Source: Micropterus salmoides
Taxonomy: Eukaryota > Chordata > Actinopteri > Centrarchiformes > Centrarchidae
Direction of reading: 5' to 3'
NCBI RefSeq assembly: GCF_014851395.1
Contig: NW_024040040.1
Location: 18,419,000-18,482,999, forward strand
Length of the DNA: 64,000 nt
Translations under genes and position numbers: made by a program
The notes under the pieces: model-generated
Told to the model about the DNA's origin: nothing
What the model saw: the letters and a program-made list of their open reading frames with translations, nothing else
Databases searched by the model: none
Part shown: positions 25,101 through 40,200 of the stretch, in pieces
Layout: each line of letters begins with the position of its first letter
Position numbering within the stretch: position 1 is the first letter of the stretch

Positions 25101-28100
25101 CACTGTAATCAAGAACTGTGTGTGTGTTGACTATCTCCACGTCCCTGCCAAGAGAATTGACCCTTTAGATATGAGACTGACTGACTGATTTAAGATAATT
25201 TAGGGATCACTAGTAATAATTGTATAATTATTAAAAGCTACCTAGAGGTCCGGAGACTCTAGGATAATAACAACTCCAGTGGTGCCCCGAAACGAGATTT
25301 TTTTGAGATTTTCTGAATATTAAAATTCATAATTCTCAAATTTATTAAAATTCATAGCTAATTTAGCCATGCTACACAGTACAACAATGTAGAAATACTC
25401 CATTACAAGGCAAAAGTACTTATTACTAGGATATGACATTATCAGATTTTTAATGCTGATGCTGGAGTTAGTTTTATCTATAAGGTAGTTTATTCCAGGG
25501 GTTATCAATCTAGGGGTCGGGACCCTTAAAAGGGTCACAAAGATAAGGGGATAAGGGGTCGTGAGAGCAAATGGTGGGGAAAAAAGGGAAAAACTGTTAC
25601 ATAAATTTACATTCATACTTGGCTGTCTTTTACATATTGTAGTCAAGGTATCGCGGCTCTCGTCCACATACCCTTTTCATACCCTGATTCAGTGAAGAAT
25701 CAGATTTGCTATTATTCTTAATTATTCACAATCAGACTCAGCTATAATGGCCAAGTATGCGAACACATGCTAGGAATTTGGCTCTTGATGTACATACACA
25801 GAACAAGCATAAACAAAAAAGCTCTGGAGGAAGCAGACACAGACTACAGTATACAGTAAATAACACACCATAGATAAAACTATTATGTATATGGTGTAGG
25901 TGGACATGATATACAGTATATACAATATGAACATCTACTGAATTACAAAAATGATAAATAAATAATAATGAATAGTAAAAAGTATGCAGGTAAATGTTAG
26001 AATCAGAGTTACTGGGTAATTGTAAAGGGATTGTTCCTGACACTGTCTGGAGTCAACTGTTCATCAGTGTGATGGCCTGTGGGTACAAACTGTTCCTGTA
26101 TCTGGTTGTTTCGGCATACAGTTCTCTGTATTGCCTACCAGAGGGGAGAAGCTGGAACAGGTTGTGTCCAGGGTGGTGTTGGATCTGCTGTGACGTTTCT
26201 TGTGGAATTCTGTATTCTGGCTGAGAATCAGCTAAATGTTAATGTCACTGAAGTAAACATATGGGAGATGTTCATGATCTTTTTTCCCCCACAACCAGGA
26301 GTGCCTGGAATTCTTCAACATTCCTGAAGCCAGATCGGCACACTACTTCCTCATGGACAAACGATGGAACCTCATCCATTACAGCAAGGTAGACACGTCA
26401 GGTTTTATTTTGAGCTGCCATTTTTAACACTTTGGTAAACATGTTCACTGTCCAGTAAAACCAGGTATCTGAATATTTGGTCTGAATTATCATTTAAAAA
26501 AGCTAAACAAGGTTGGTTTTCTTATGCCATGAAAAGTTGACATTTGTGTTTTGTTTTTTATTGAATATACTTGAGGAAAAGTCACAGGAGGTTACCTGGT
26601 GTAATAATCTGTTAGTTATCGAGAGAGAGGGCGAGAGAGCGCATCTTGAAGTACAACCCTGGCAGCGAAGGAGCTAGCTAAAATTGTGCAACATGTTTCT
26701 ATCTACCTCCTCCAGACCTATGTAAGAGACATCTACCCCTTCCGGAGATCAGTCTCTCCCCAGCTCAACTTGGTCCACATGCTGCCCGAGAAAGGACAGG
26801 AGCTTATCCAGAAACAGGTATGGAATATTTAAAGCTTGACAGTTAAAACTGCATGACATTAGCCTAACCTGCCATAGAGAAGTAGAGATTTTTCCTGAAT
26901 CTGTTTTGTTTTCCTTCCCTGTTCTCCTTTTTAGGTGTTTTCCCGTAAACTAGAGGAAGTTGGCCGGGTCCTCTTCCTCATCTCCCTCACACAACGCATC
27001 CCAGCTGCACACAAGCAATCCCATGTCTCCTTGCTGCAGGAAGACCTCCTCCGCTTGCCGTCCTTTCCACGAACCGCCATTGATGCAGAGTTTTCGCTGT
27101 TCACTGAGCAACAAGGTGAGATGGACTCGAAGTGTATCATAGGACACTGTAACAGAAATCATTCTAGTTGATACACTTTTTACTGAATATTGACAGTTTT
27201 TATTTTCTCCCCCTCCCCACTCTCCCAGGTAAGGAGCTGTTTGGTATGGACACCCTCCACAAGGTGCTGTGGATCAAGCTGCTGGAGGAAATGTTTCTGG
27301 GCATGCCCAGTGAGTACCCATGGGGCGACGAGATGATGCTGTTTCTCAACGTCTTCAACGGGGCTCTGCTTTTGCACCCGGAGGACAGCTCCCTCCTCAG
27401 GCAGTACACAGCCACCGCCATCAACACCGCCGTTCACTTCAACCACCTCTTCTCCCTGAGCGGTTACCAGTGGATCCTGCCGACCATGCTACAGGTAAGA
27501 ACACACAGAGGGTACAGGTGGACCAAGAAAGACAAAGTTGCTCATTAAAACTAACAAAAAAACACAAATGTAGTGACAAATCAGGCCGATATCTGGCATC
27601 TTGAGATGATCTGCTTGCCCGTTACCAGATCCTACATAACAGCTAATCTAAAACCAATGAAATGTCTATTGTTATACTTTAGAGAAAAATGCAGTTCAAT
27701 GACATCAGTTCTGACAAACCGTACCCCACTCTGCCTTCAACACCAGTCACATTCTGAAATCTGCAGCCGAACCCAATATAGGTTTCAATTTTGTGAATGA
27801 ATAAAAATTCCATATAAAACAACACATTACTGGCTCAGATAACCACGTATATTAGATTGTACTCTGCATGGAAAAAAGGAATTATACAAGACTTTCTGCC
27901 GCCCTGCTCTCTAGATATCGGCATCTGCCAATGAAAAACCCATATCGATCAACCACTACACAAACGCCCTCTTAGTTGGGAAGAAGTAATTAAATGCCAT
28001 AATGTATGCAAGTTACTGTTGCACAGTCATTCATGTAATCTCTCTTGGTTTAATTCACATTTTATCTAGCCAAAAGTTTGATTAAAACTTAAGCATTTTA

Positions 28101-31100
28101 ATGGAATCCTTCTGCAATTTTTTTTATTGATCAAAGTAATTGGTAACACCGATAATTTACAACAAGCCCAGATACCCAAAAGCAAACAAAACGCGCACAA
28201 AAAGTCCATCCATCCATCGTCAACTGCTTATCCTGCGTACAGGGTCGCAGGGGGCTGGAGCCAATCCCAGCTGACATCGGGCGAAAGGTGGGGTACACCC
28301 TGGACAGGTCGCCAGTCCATCGCAGGGCCACACATAAACAAACAAACAATCACACTCACACCTAAGGACAATTTAGGGTCACCAATCAACCTAGGCCGCA
28401 TGTCTTTGGATGGTGGGAGGAAGCAGAGCACCCGGAGAGAAAGGCCACAGAAAGGCTGCCCTCAGCAAGAAACGTGTTTTTACATAATTTATCGTCATTC
28501 CTATTCAGTCACATGTGAGACTGGTCATTCCTGTTTAGTTCAAATAGATGACGATAAATAGTAGGCAACGCATAAGGAGTCGGACAAGTCACTAAACTGC
28601 ACCAAAGTATCTAATGAAGCGAGCAAAGCATCTGATGAAAGCAGCCGGTAAAATCAGCTAACAAAAGAATAATGAAAATTATTAATATGATTAATATGAT
28701 GGAACTCAGTGACCAATCTGTGACGAGTGATGTGACTTGCAAATAAAATGTATGCAGTATTGTTAAAGGATATCAGAAGAGGAAATAAACGGAAAGCCAA
28801 GAACTGAGCGTCAACTTTGATACAAGTTACATCATTTCAATTTCCCTGAAACATTTGCCTACTAAATCCCAAGACAACATGATCATATTCTGGGTTATTC
28901 AATAACGAATTTACAATCAGAATAAATAAATATAAATGCAGATAATATCAACATTGTGTCAGTAGAAATGATCCTGTGCCTCTGAGCAGGACATACAGTA
29001 ACCTCTAATTTTTCATGTGCAGGTGTTTGTTAAACAGGTAACTGAGAATCCTGCTGCTCTGCACGGATAACTGTGAGACTTTTAGTACCAACACAGTGCA
29101 CATGTATGTAGACACAAACTCTATCAAAAATCTCACCAACTGTTAGAACCCACTGACAGCTGATCCATCTGTGATCAACTGTCGCCGTCATCAGAAACGG
29201 ACGTCGCTTCACGTGACGCTTCGGAGGAAAGAACGTCTCATGTCTCTAAAAACATATTTCCTCATTCCTTCTCTCCTGGCTTGGTTTCCTTGCGGAAACA
29301 ACACAAGGGAGGGAAACGTGATGCAATTAAGAGACTTGAGAAGCGCCTATAGAGCAGAGTTGGCAGCCATCTTAAATATGTCTAAGCCAGGCCGAAACCC
29401 TTCTAAGAACCTGTCATCTCTGTATTGTCATGACAGGTCTATTCTGACTATGAGAGTGACCCTTTACTGAGGCAGGGCATCGAGTTCTGCTGCCGGCAGT
29501 TCTACATCCTCCACCGCAAACCCTTCATCCTGCAGCTGTTTGCCAGTGTGGCTCCGCTGCTGGAATTCACAGTAAGACCACTGAGGACACGCATCCACAT
29601 GTTCAAATTCATTTACAGCCAATGGGTATTTTAAGGTTCTCGTGTCTATATCTCCCATCGCAGACCAGCACTAGTACTGGTCTGTCTAAAGGAGTGTCAG
29701 CCCAGTGTCTTTTTGACCTGCTGGTCTCGCTGGAGGGTGAGACCCAGGACGCCCTGGATGCTCTGGAGCTGGTAAAGGCTGAGAAACCTCTGCGCTCTCT
29801 TGGTAAACTGTCAGCCACCTTTATACACTTATTGTTGTCTTTTTAAATGTGAGGGTAGTGTCAGTAGCAATGAACAAGGCCCAGATACCAGCCTTTACAA
29901 ATGATATACTAATTATTTTTGGAAATATCCTGCTAATATTGTTTTCAAATACCTGTGTTTACTTTTTTTGTTGCAGATTTCTGTTATGGTAATGAGGACC
30001 TGACCTTTTCCATTAGTGAGGCCATCAAGCTGTGTGTCACTGTGGTTGCCTACGCTCCTGAATCCTTTAGGAGGTATGGAGACATATTGAGGAGGCACCT
30101 AGGGCTTTCCCTCTTCTTCCTCTCTGCTTGTATGTTCAGATTTTCTGCCTCCTGTGTACGTCTCCAGTCTCCAGATGCTGATGGTGCTGGAGGCCCTGGT
30201 CCCCTGCCACCTGCAAAAGCTGAAGAGCAACACGATTACAATGGAGTCGGCCTCAGCTGCTAGGGATGAGATCGCAGCCATCGCTGCTCTGGCCACATCC
30301 CTGCAGGCCCTCCTCTACAGCTCAGAGTCCCTCACAAGGTCTGACCATCAGAAATGAAACAAAGAGCACAACAAAACAAGTCTGGATTTTTGTACTTGAG
30401 AGGCCTTTTTTGTTGCATAGGAATGTTTTAGCTGCTTACAATACCCATAAATGTATTCACACCTCCTCCACAGGCCCATGACAGCTCCCCAGATGTCCCG
30501 CTGTGATCAGGGCCATAAGGGAGGCACTACAGCTAACCACGCCATGTCAGGAGGGGTCAACACCAGGTCAGGACTATAACATGATCAATTGTAGGAGATC
30601 ATTTAACTCACCTAGTTGCAGAAAAGATGGCTAGAGCGCTGTTCTGGAGTCCAACAGACAAGACTGAGCTCCTGTTTGTATGCATGTACCCAGGGACAAC
30701 CTCCACCTGCTGGAGGAGGGCCAGGGCATGCCGAGGGAGGAGCTGGACGAGCGCATCGCCAGGGAGGAGTTCCGCCGGCCACGGGAGTCCCTGTTAAACA
30801 TCTGCACAGAGTTTTACAAACACTGTGGGCCGCGACTCAAAATCCTGCAGAACGTCGCTGGTGAGCCACGGGTCACAGCCCTGGAGCTGCTGGACATCAA
30901 GTCTCACATGAGGTGATGGCTCATGACTGATTTCAAATCATGCTTGATCAGATTTATTGATAAACATTTGTACGTTGATTGTTCTCTTCCTGCAAGATGC
31001 TTAATGGAAGGACGAGAGCGACTCATTCATCTTCACCACCTGCATTTTCTTTTTAGTCAGTTAGGCAGAGGTCCAGTTAAAAAAGTAAATTTTTAACAAC

Positions 31101-34100
31101 TAGCTGAGAGTTGCTTTTGGGGGCTTTATCCTTAAAATAGCAAAATATACCATACATAGTTACACTGAAGGTGTGTCTGTGTGTCTCCCCCAGGCTGGCA
31201 GAGATCGCCCACGCCCTGCTGAAGCTGGCGCCCTACGACACGCTGACCATGGAGAGCCGAGGGCTGCGGCGCTACATCATGGAGATGCTGCCCATCACCG
31301 ACTGGTCGTCAGAAGCCGTCCGCCCCGCCCTCATCCTCATCCTCAAGCGGCTGGACCGCATGTTCAACAAAATCCACAAGATGCCTACCCTCAGGTGCGC
31401 TCGCCCACAGGCATTATGCACCAGGTCTGTTGAATACGATCCCACTTCTTTCTCTGTCTCCCTGTGAGTGTATCGTGCTGTGCCGGTGCCGTGGTGTGTA
31501 CAATAGCTAGACGGCTTCTTGGCACTGTCCTCTGTAGTGCTGCCTTGGTGGGTGCTGTACCGTAAGTGCTGCTGTGGCGTGTTTTTGTGCAGGTACTTGT
31601 GGGCGTGGTGTGTGTGCAAGAGGAGTTCAATAAATAAAATAAATACCTGGGTGTATGAGGATGTGTGTACTGACAATGGATCCCCACGGCAGTGTTCCCT
31701 CTAAGCCAGGGTCCAGCCTGGTATCATGGAAGATGATTCATTTCAGAGAAACACAGTCAGTTTTGGCTGGTGATTGCATTTTTCATACATAAAATGCAGC
31801 TCAAATAACATAAACAACATGCCTTTTAAACCTGTAATAAAATGTTCCAATACAAGCAACTATACCAGAAGTGGAGCTGCGTCCTCTTCCATGATGTAAG
31901 ACTGAACCCTGCTGGCTCAGAGGGAACACTGGTCACAGGTGTGCGCCTCACACCAGGATCTGTTGCTGTAGTGTCTAGCTGGCTATGTTTGTGAGCTTTG
32001 CTGTGTCCTATATTTGCTGTCCTTTCGGCCTTTATTGCAGTCATAAAGGTGATGATTATATGGCAGGGAATATTAATAACGAGGTAAGTGTTTCACCGGT
32101 ATCATTCTCAGCATTTGGTGGTTTCCTCCTCCGCTTTGTAGATTTGTCGATTTGATCTTATGCCACATTCAAGTCATTAAAAAATAAAATCTGATGAGGT
32201 AGAAATAAGGTTAATGTTTCCAGGTCAACATCTTGAATTTCCCTTTTCATCCTGCATGACATGAATGTGGCATTTGAATTTTATTTTTTTTAAATCAAGG
32301 TGCTTTTATTTGTTTGGGTGTGTGTTCTCCAGGAGACAGGTGGAGTGGGAGGCGGCCAGCAGCCTGATGAGGGGATCTGCCTGACCCTGCAACGGCAGCC
32401 AATCATCTCTTTCCTTCCACACCTCCGCTCGCTGATCAACGTCTGCGTCAACCTGGTATGGTAACACGCAGACGCGCAAAACCTTCTAGATAATTACTGT
32501 TTACTGATGATTGGCATGTGTTGCCAGGTGATGGGTGTGGTTGGTCCCTCCAGTGTGGCAGATGGGCTACCTCTTCTCCACCTCAGCCCCTACCTATCCC
32601 CTCCGCTGCCCTTCAGCACAGCAGTGGTCCGACTGGTTGCCCTGCAGATCCAGGTAGGCCCTTATTCACCTGACTGGACATCCATTCTTCGCTGCACTGA
32701 TTTTACGTTAAAGAATTTTTAATTCCTCCAATTTCCCCCCACCCCCCTCCAAGGCCTTGAAGGAGGACTTTCCGCTCAGCCATGTGATCTCACCTTTCAC
32801 CAATCAGGAGAGGCGCGAGGGGATGCTGCTCAACCTACTCATTCCCTTTGTGCTCACTGTTGGCTCTGGAAGCAAAGGTAAGAGCTTACAGCTTACATCC
32901 ACTTTTTTATTTTGTTCTTTGTGCTCTTCTGTTGTTTTTAAGCTGCTACTCTACTATAAATCTAGGTTATTTAAAGGATGCAATTTTCATAGAGGCAATT
33001 TTCTTCATTGTCATATTTGGTATTGTTCTGATCTTGTGACATATGGTATATTGTGTGAATTGTAATAAGTTACTTATTACTACTTAAAAAAGTAATTATA
33101 TAACTTACACTACACCCCCCCACCCCAATCCCAAAAAGTGACTGACAACCTGTTTAACAGCTCATTTTAGAAATGAATCCATTTTACAGTCAACAATCTA
33201 CCAATCTAAAAGCATTGCAGCCTCTTAAACCAGATGTTGTTGTAAAAATATACAGTGTAGGTTATGTATTTAACAAAATAAAAAACAAAGCAAGTCACTC
33301 CCGACTTTTGAACTACTATTGTTCTGCACATGCCTTTATAAGAGCAGTATTCAGTGTTTTTACAACACATAAATTGTTGCTTAACGTCACACTCTCGACA
33401 CGTGCATGCATCACTGGCAGTAGCGGCCTCCCAGTCAGCGCCAGAGTTTCATTCTCCAAGTTTCAAATTGCTGTGCTGCTTTAGCAGATGCTTCAGTACA
33501 TTAGATGTAGAATTGTTCCCAGTTAAAATCTTTTTGCTGGTTGCACAAAGTTTGCAACCGATGACGATCTTTGACTGACAAACTCAAAGTAACGTCAGTA
33601 TGTACAGCTGTTGAAAGAACGCCTATCTCCTTGCTCTTCATTCTTCCTTTAGCTTTTTGGCTAGCAGCTGACTTTAACAACATAAGGTCCAGCTTCTCAA
33701 CTTGAACTGCCCCTGACCTGCCGCGCAATGGCGCATACACGTCAAGGGCAACAACACAAATCGCATTCTAGTAATAAAGTAATGCTGCATTACTTTGATG
33801 AATAACTGTAATATTATTACTGTTTTGGAAGTAATCCCTTACACTACTAGGGGAAAGTAATATTACTTCCCAACGCTCTTGGTTAACATTCAAACCTGCT
33901 GTAGGTCCTTAACAGAAACACTGCTTGATTAAATGGCCAAAACATAAACAAAGATCTGTTGCTTGCTAGCTTGTTTGTATTTTCACTCTTTCAGTTTCTC
34001 CTTCTGCAGATAGCCCCCACCTGGAGCCACCTGAGATCTTCCTGCTTCTCCAGACGGTCATCAATATCCTCCTGCCACCTCGGATCATCTCCACCTCCCG

Positions 34101-37100
34101 CACCAAGAACTTCATGCTGGACGCTTCCCCAGCTCACTGCTCCACCCCGGGCGACACGGGGAAGGACCTGCGCAGGGAGGGATTAGCAGAGTCCACCAGC
34201 CAGGCTGCTTATCTGGGTATGAATGAGAAGTGGACAGCATTTTATAGCTTCTCTCGTTCCTACCACTCATCCTCTTCCCTTCTTCTCTCGCTCTGCAGCT
34301 CTGAAGGTGGTGTTGGTTTGCTTTGAGCGCTCGCTGGGAAACCAGTGGTACCGGCTGAGCCTGCAGGTGAAAGAGATGGCTCTGAGAAAGGTGGGCGGCT
34401 TGGCCTTCTGGGACTTCATTGACTTCATTGTCCGGACCCGTATCCCTATCTTTGTCCTGCTGAGACCTTTCATACAGTGCAAGGTAAAGAACCAGTGAAT
34501 TTTGTCCATTCACCATAATTGCGTGCACATATGTACAATTTGCCTGTGTGTCTTTGTCTTCCTAACTGGTCCTTATATGTTTATGTGCGTGCAGTTGTTG
34601 ACCCAGCCTGCTGAGTCCCAGGAGGAGATTACAGCACGTCACCACATCGCTGACCAGCTGGAGCGACGTTTCATCCCGCGACCTCTCTGCAAGAGCTCCC
34701 TGTTTGCAGAGTTCAACAATGAACTCAAGATACTCAAGGAGGCTGTGCACAGCGGCTCTGGTCAGACACCAAAACTTACATTTCATTTACATTGTGGAAA
34801 TCTGTCTTTTTAAATGTTGTTAACTAATCTGTTTTTAACCCAGTCTTCTGTTTGACTCTGCCCCCCTCTTCAGCTTATCAGGGCAAGACGTCCATCAGCA
34901 CGGTGGGCACCTCTACATCAGCCTATCGCCTCAGTTTGGCCACAATGTCGCGCTCCAACACAGGCACCGGCACAGTCTGGGAGCAGGACAGCCAACCGTC
35001 ACGCCAACCCTCCCAAGACACGCTCAGCCGCACCGATGAGGACGATGAAGAGAGTCAGGAACATTTTCACACCATTGACAAGCATTTTCACATTTGTAGA
35101 AATCCGAACTGAGCTCACAGCCCTCCATCCCTCTCCCTCCAGATGACTCCATGAGTATCCCCAGTGTGGTGAGCGAGCACGAGGCGTTTTTGCCCAGGGT
35201 GATGGCACAGCGTCGTTTCTCCAGCCACGCCACCGGCTCGGCAGCCTCGCAGCAAGAGGCCCCCCGCACCACCATGCTGCCCAGCCACAGGTAGCATTTC
35301 CAACACGTACACATGCATGCACAGAAATACACACAGAATCATGCATGTACAAACAAGCACAAAGTTTAACTTTTCTTCAAGTGTTGTTTCTTTTATAGCC
35401 ATGAAGAGTTTTGGGTATGTACACAACTGAATGCACACAACCATGTCCTTGTTTAAATCTGAGGAAGATCCTTGTCGGTTCAAAGCATCGGCTGTTTAAT
35501 AAATTTAGTGTCTTGGCTTGTGAGCCTTGGGCAATATCTTCTTGTTCATGATTTGTTCTGCAATTGGCGATACAGGACTAAAATAGTGAGCTGGTGTGCA
35601 CACAGAAATAATCTCACTGGGTGAAACCTCAAGTAGGGCTAATAAAATAAGGTTTTCATTCACTTGTGAATTTTTATATATCATTTGATTCAGCTGAACA
35701 AAGGCAGAAAAAACGACAAGCAACAATTTATTTAACTTTCAGTACTTTACTCTTCAAACTGGCTTCAACCGCTGAGGTCGGACTCAACCTTTGAGAGTAT
35801 TTCCTGTTTGTTTCCAGAGCTGCGCTGCCTTCAATAATTGTTCGTGTACAATTCAAATTTGGGATGTTTATGTAATATGTAGAATTAACATTTTGAAAAG
35901 GATCAACCAGTCATATCCCATAACCACAGTCATTTTTTTCTGTGTATATCTCTGTCGATTTATAATATTTTTATTCAACAGTCTCAGAGCAGCATTGTGA
36001 AGTAGCTAACACTCTGTGTCTGGGTAAGAATGATGTTGTGGTCAGAGCGAACGCCCTGGCTTCCCACCCCGCTCTCGCGGCTCAGGCACTTGGGTGGTGG
36101 TGGATCTCGACTACGCTCCCTAAACTCCCATTCTCCCCCTTCGCCCCCCTTTTTACAGTGAACCCAATGTGCTAGATGAGTCCCAGGGCCTTCTGCAGGA
36201 GGGTAACCTCTCTAGGTACAGTGGCCCTCTCTCTGTGTGTGTCCCATTGGTGCGTTCTTGCATCTGTCCGCCAGCGGGAGGGGCATCACCTCGGGACGGC
36301 CTCCTCTACTGGCCGCCTCACCGTTGATCACTCATCCACATCCAATCAAACCGCCTTGGCCCGCCACGCCCCCTCCCCCCACTTACCTGTCTCTATCTCT
36401 TTCTGTGTGGGTCCAGTGTGCCTTGTCTCTGTCCCCTACCCCTCCACTTCCTTTTGAGCTCCACACTGACCCTCATCTTCTCAGCTCATCTGCTGTGCTA
36501 TCCTAACCCCCCCCCCCCAAAAAAAAAACAAAAATACATAGAGGACCCCCTCAGCCCCGAGGCCAGGGAACTCTGCCTCTGTTTCTCCTCTGTTAGCTGT
36601 GGGTCTTTACAGTTGATGTGCCATCAACAAAGTCAGCCTCTCTTCCATTGGTGCCATGGTGTTTCATAGTGTTTACGTGTCTATCAGGCTTCTCGCTGAT
36701 CAAATTGGGCGTCCTACTCTGGATACCAATCTGCAGGGGCAAGGGGGAACTGGGGTGGCAACCATAATACAAGGAACTTTTTTTCTTAGTCCAGTTTTTC
36801 TTTTGCAAACTTCAAATCAGTTCTAGCTCTATATAATGGCTGAATTACAAACTTATTTTAGTGTCACTTAAAAAAGGGGAATTTAAAATGTATGACGGCC
36901 AAAATAAACGATTTAAAAAAGATAATTAGCATTTAGCAATCATCACACAAGTTTCTATTGTCAGCGTTGCTACTCCAGCCCCTACCATCCCTTGTTGTGT
37001 TTTCAGTGTATGACATCATGGCAGCACTGTTTTTTCTGCACTGTGATTGGGTGTCTTGTAGCATACTGTGTGTGCCGTGTAGTGAGTGAATAAGTAGAAT

Positions 37101-37198
37101 AGCAGCGACGTGTTATTGTGGTCAAAGATGTGGTGAGTGAGCGAGCACAGCTGGGGATGCGGTTGCCCTTTGTTCCCTTCGTGGTGATGTAGTTCTGT

Positions 37199-37245
<47 letters not shown>

Positions 37246-40200
37246 ATGTGTATATGTCCATCTGACTGGTTGTAACAGGGTTGCCAGTGTCCAGAGTGAA
37301 CCGGGCCAGCAGAACCTTCTTATCCAGCCTCCGTTAGGAAGAAAGCGAGGCCTCAGACAGGTGTGGACGTCAACTTTGTCTTTCATGTTTTTTTTATTTT
37401 TCACATTTGTCATATTACATACATGCTAAAAGATTCTAAAATATTAGTGTTTGCTGAAGAATGCATGAATGGAAACACAGCTAACACTCTGTACTGGGTT
37501 GCACTTCATTGTGACTTCCCCTGCAGCTACGTCGCCCTCTGCTGTCCATTCCAAAGAATGAACCACGTGGTCGATCTGGAGCGAGGCTTTCTACAACACG
37601 TAGGAGCATCCAGCCCAAGAACAAGCCACTGGGTAACAGCACACATGCCTTCATCTGTGTGTGTGTGTGTGTGTGTGTGTTAATGTTGGTGACTGAACAC
37701 AAGTTTGTAGGTTTGTAGATAAGGCCCCATTCACACTACTCCGTTTTTGTTTAAAAATCGAGTTTTAAAATGAATACAATCTCCGTCCACACCAGCGTTT
37801 TAGCTGCGTATCAGAGTTGATCTCTGTCTACATTAAAACTATGGAAAACACACATCTAGTGGCCGTTCACGTACACTGGGCATGCGCGTGCCAGTTTCAA
37901 CATGAAGCAGATGGTCTCTTCCGTAGTTACAGAAGATCTGACGAAAGAATAAAGTAATAAAGACGAAGACTCAGACCAGATTATTATTTTTTTTTGCACG
38001 GACCAATAATGAGCTGGGACTGTCACTGAATGTAACACACAAGTGTGGCGGCGGAAAACAGACTGGGAGTCGCCGCAAAGTAACAAGTGTAGGCAGATAA
38101 GTGTTATTTGCACAGTACAGAATATTTTAATAAAAATAACAAGTCAAAAACACTGTCAGTAGCACCGTGTGTCTGCTTTGAATGACTTATAAGACCCAAT
38201 CAGAGAGCTAAAACGCCCTCCAGAGTTTCAAAATGAAAAACGGGGTCGGCAGCGTTTTCAAACTTGTCTGTTTTAGGTCTTCGTTTTCGCAAACGTAGCA
38301 AAAGGACTCTGTTCTAAAACAAAAACACAGTAGTGTGGGTGGGGCCTAAGTGAGGGTGAAAGCACATCTTTGTCTGTCTTGAAATTTAAAAAAAGATTTA
38401 GTGACTCACTGAAAAATGACCAGACTTACCCTGCACTTCAGATCACGCACACAAGCCAAATCGAGACCGTTTAATACAGTTAAAACATAATTCTCTTATT
38501 AAAATACTATTCATTTCTGTGTGCTGACTTGAACTGACCCGTCCTCCCCATTAATGACCTCTGTCTTTGTTCCAATGTTGGTTGTTGTACCACGTGTCAC
38601 CAAACTGACTCTTCTCACTCTGTTCTGTCTGATGCCTTATGTTTCGAAATAAAGAAACTTTGTTGGACTGTGAAGGTGAGACACAACTCTTAACCCTTCC
38701 TCTCCACCCTGCAACGGCCCGCTCCTTTTATCTGCAACCTCACCCAATAGGGCGCTCTGCATGTCTGTCTTGCATCCCCCTCCCAGTCCCTGCCTAACCC
38801 TCCTGTCCCATCCCTGCCTCCACTCTCTTTGGTGGTGCTGATGTGTTAGCGAGTCGCTAGCTGGCACTGTCGTCTTAGTTTTGACCACATGCGCATGCAT
38901 GTGTGCCCCACAGCGCATGGAGACCAAAAGAGGTCAGTGACCTTTACAGAGAATCAAAGCCAGCAGCCGTCTGCACCTCCCAGCGCTGTGGACCCTCCAG
39001 CTGAGGTCAGGAAGGCCAGTCCTGCCGTTTCAAAGTCCTCAACGCTGGAAGTGCCCTCTGCCTCCTCAGCCACAGTCACTGCCGACCTGCACGGCCCTGC
39101 TAACACACAGGTAGGTCCAGCAGAGAGGACTGCAGCAGGGGCGGGTAGGTAACTGTTGAAACATAACTTCTAAACTGCTTGTCCTGAAGTGGACAGTATT
39201 AAAAAATAAAAAACACCTTTTGTTAAATAAATAATAACAAAATACGTAGTATAACCATCCTTTCACGGGATATTACTACAAGTTTTTATTTAATTTTAGC
39301 AGTTTTTATTTAAAAAAAGAACTTTACAACATTCATAACACCACTTTTCATCACAATGTCTTTGTCTATCAAAACAAACTGGTCTGAGCCAATTATGTGA
39401 TCAGTCACACTACTGGGTAACACATAGAAACAAAAATGGTCTTCAGGAAAGGTACATTTTGAACTAAAAATCGCTGGAGTGAAATTAAAATCAGCTGCAA
39501 AAAAATGTGAAGTGAGGTTAAACAAAATATTTGATTATTTTTTACATTCATGTTTTTATTTCATAATGATTATTGATGATTATTTCATAATATCTTATTT
39601 TATATTTAATACTTGGGGTCTCTATACGTTTAGTGCCACTAGACTGGCTGAAAATGGACATTTATGTTACATTTTTAAAAATATCAAAACTGAAGATTAA
39701 GACAATTAATAGATTAGTTATGTACTGACAAAAAGAGGTGGAAATATTAAAGTACCTATAAGGTTGGTTTACCGAAATTACAAAAAACATATTTTCCAAA
39801 GTGACCTGTCCTGTGTACCCTGCCTTTTGCCCAATGTCAGCTGGGATTGGCTCCAGCGCCCTGCGACCCTGTATGCAGGATAAGCGGTTGAGGATGGATG
39901 GATGGATGGATGGATGGATATTTTCCAAAGTAGTTACTCTAGTGGCATCTAGCCATGCAGATAATTCAGCTTTGTTCAACCCAAATCAATGGAGGTGAAT
40001 GGATTTTTGTTTTTGATGGTTAAAACACTGATTTTACATTATTTAAGACATTCTAGTTGCTTTGGATAATCCAGAGTTCACTGTGACAGCTGCATTTAAA
40101 CTACTTTTCAAAACAAAGAAATAGTCCCTATTTAAACTGTTCTTTTAAAAAGAAGACCCATTCACCTCAATTGTATTGGTATGGTGGCAAAAATGTCAGA

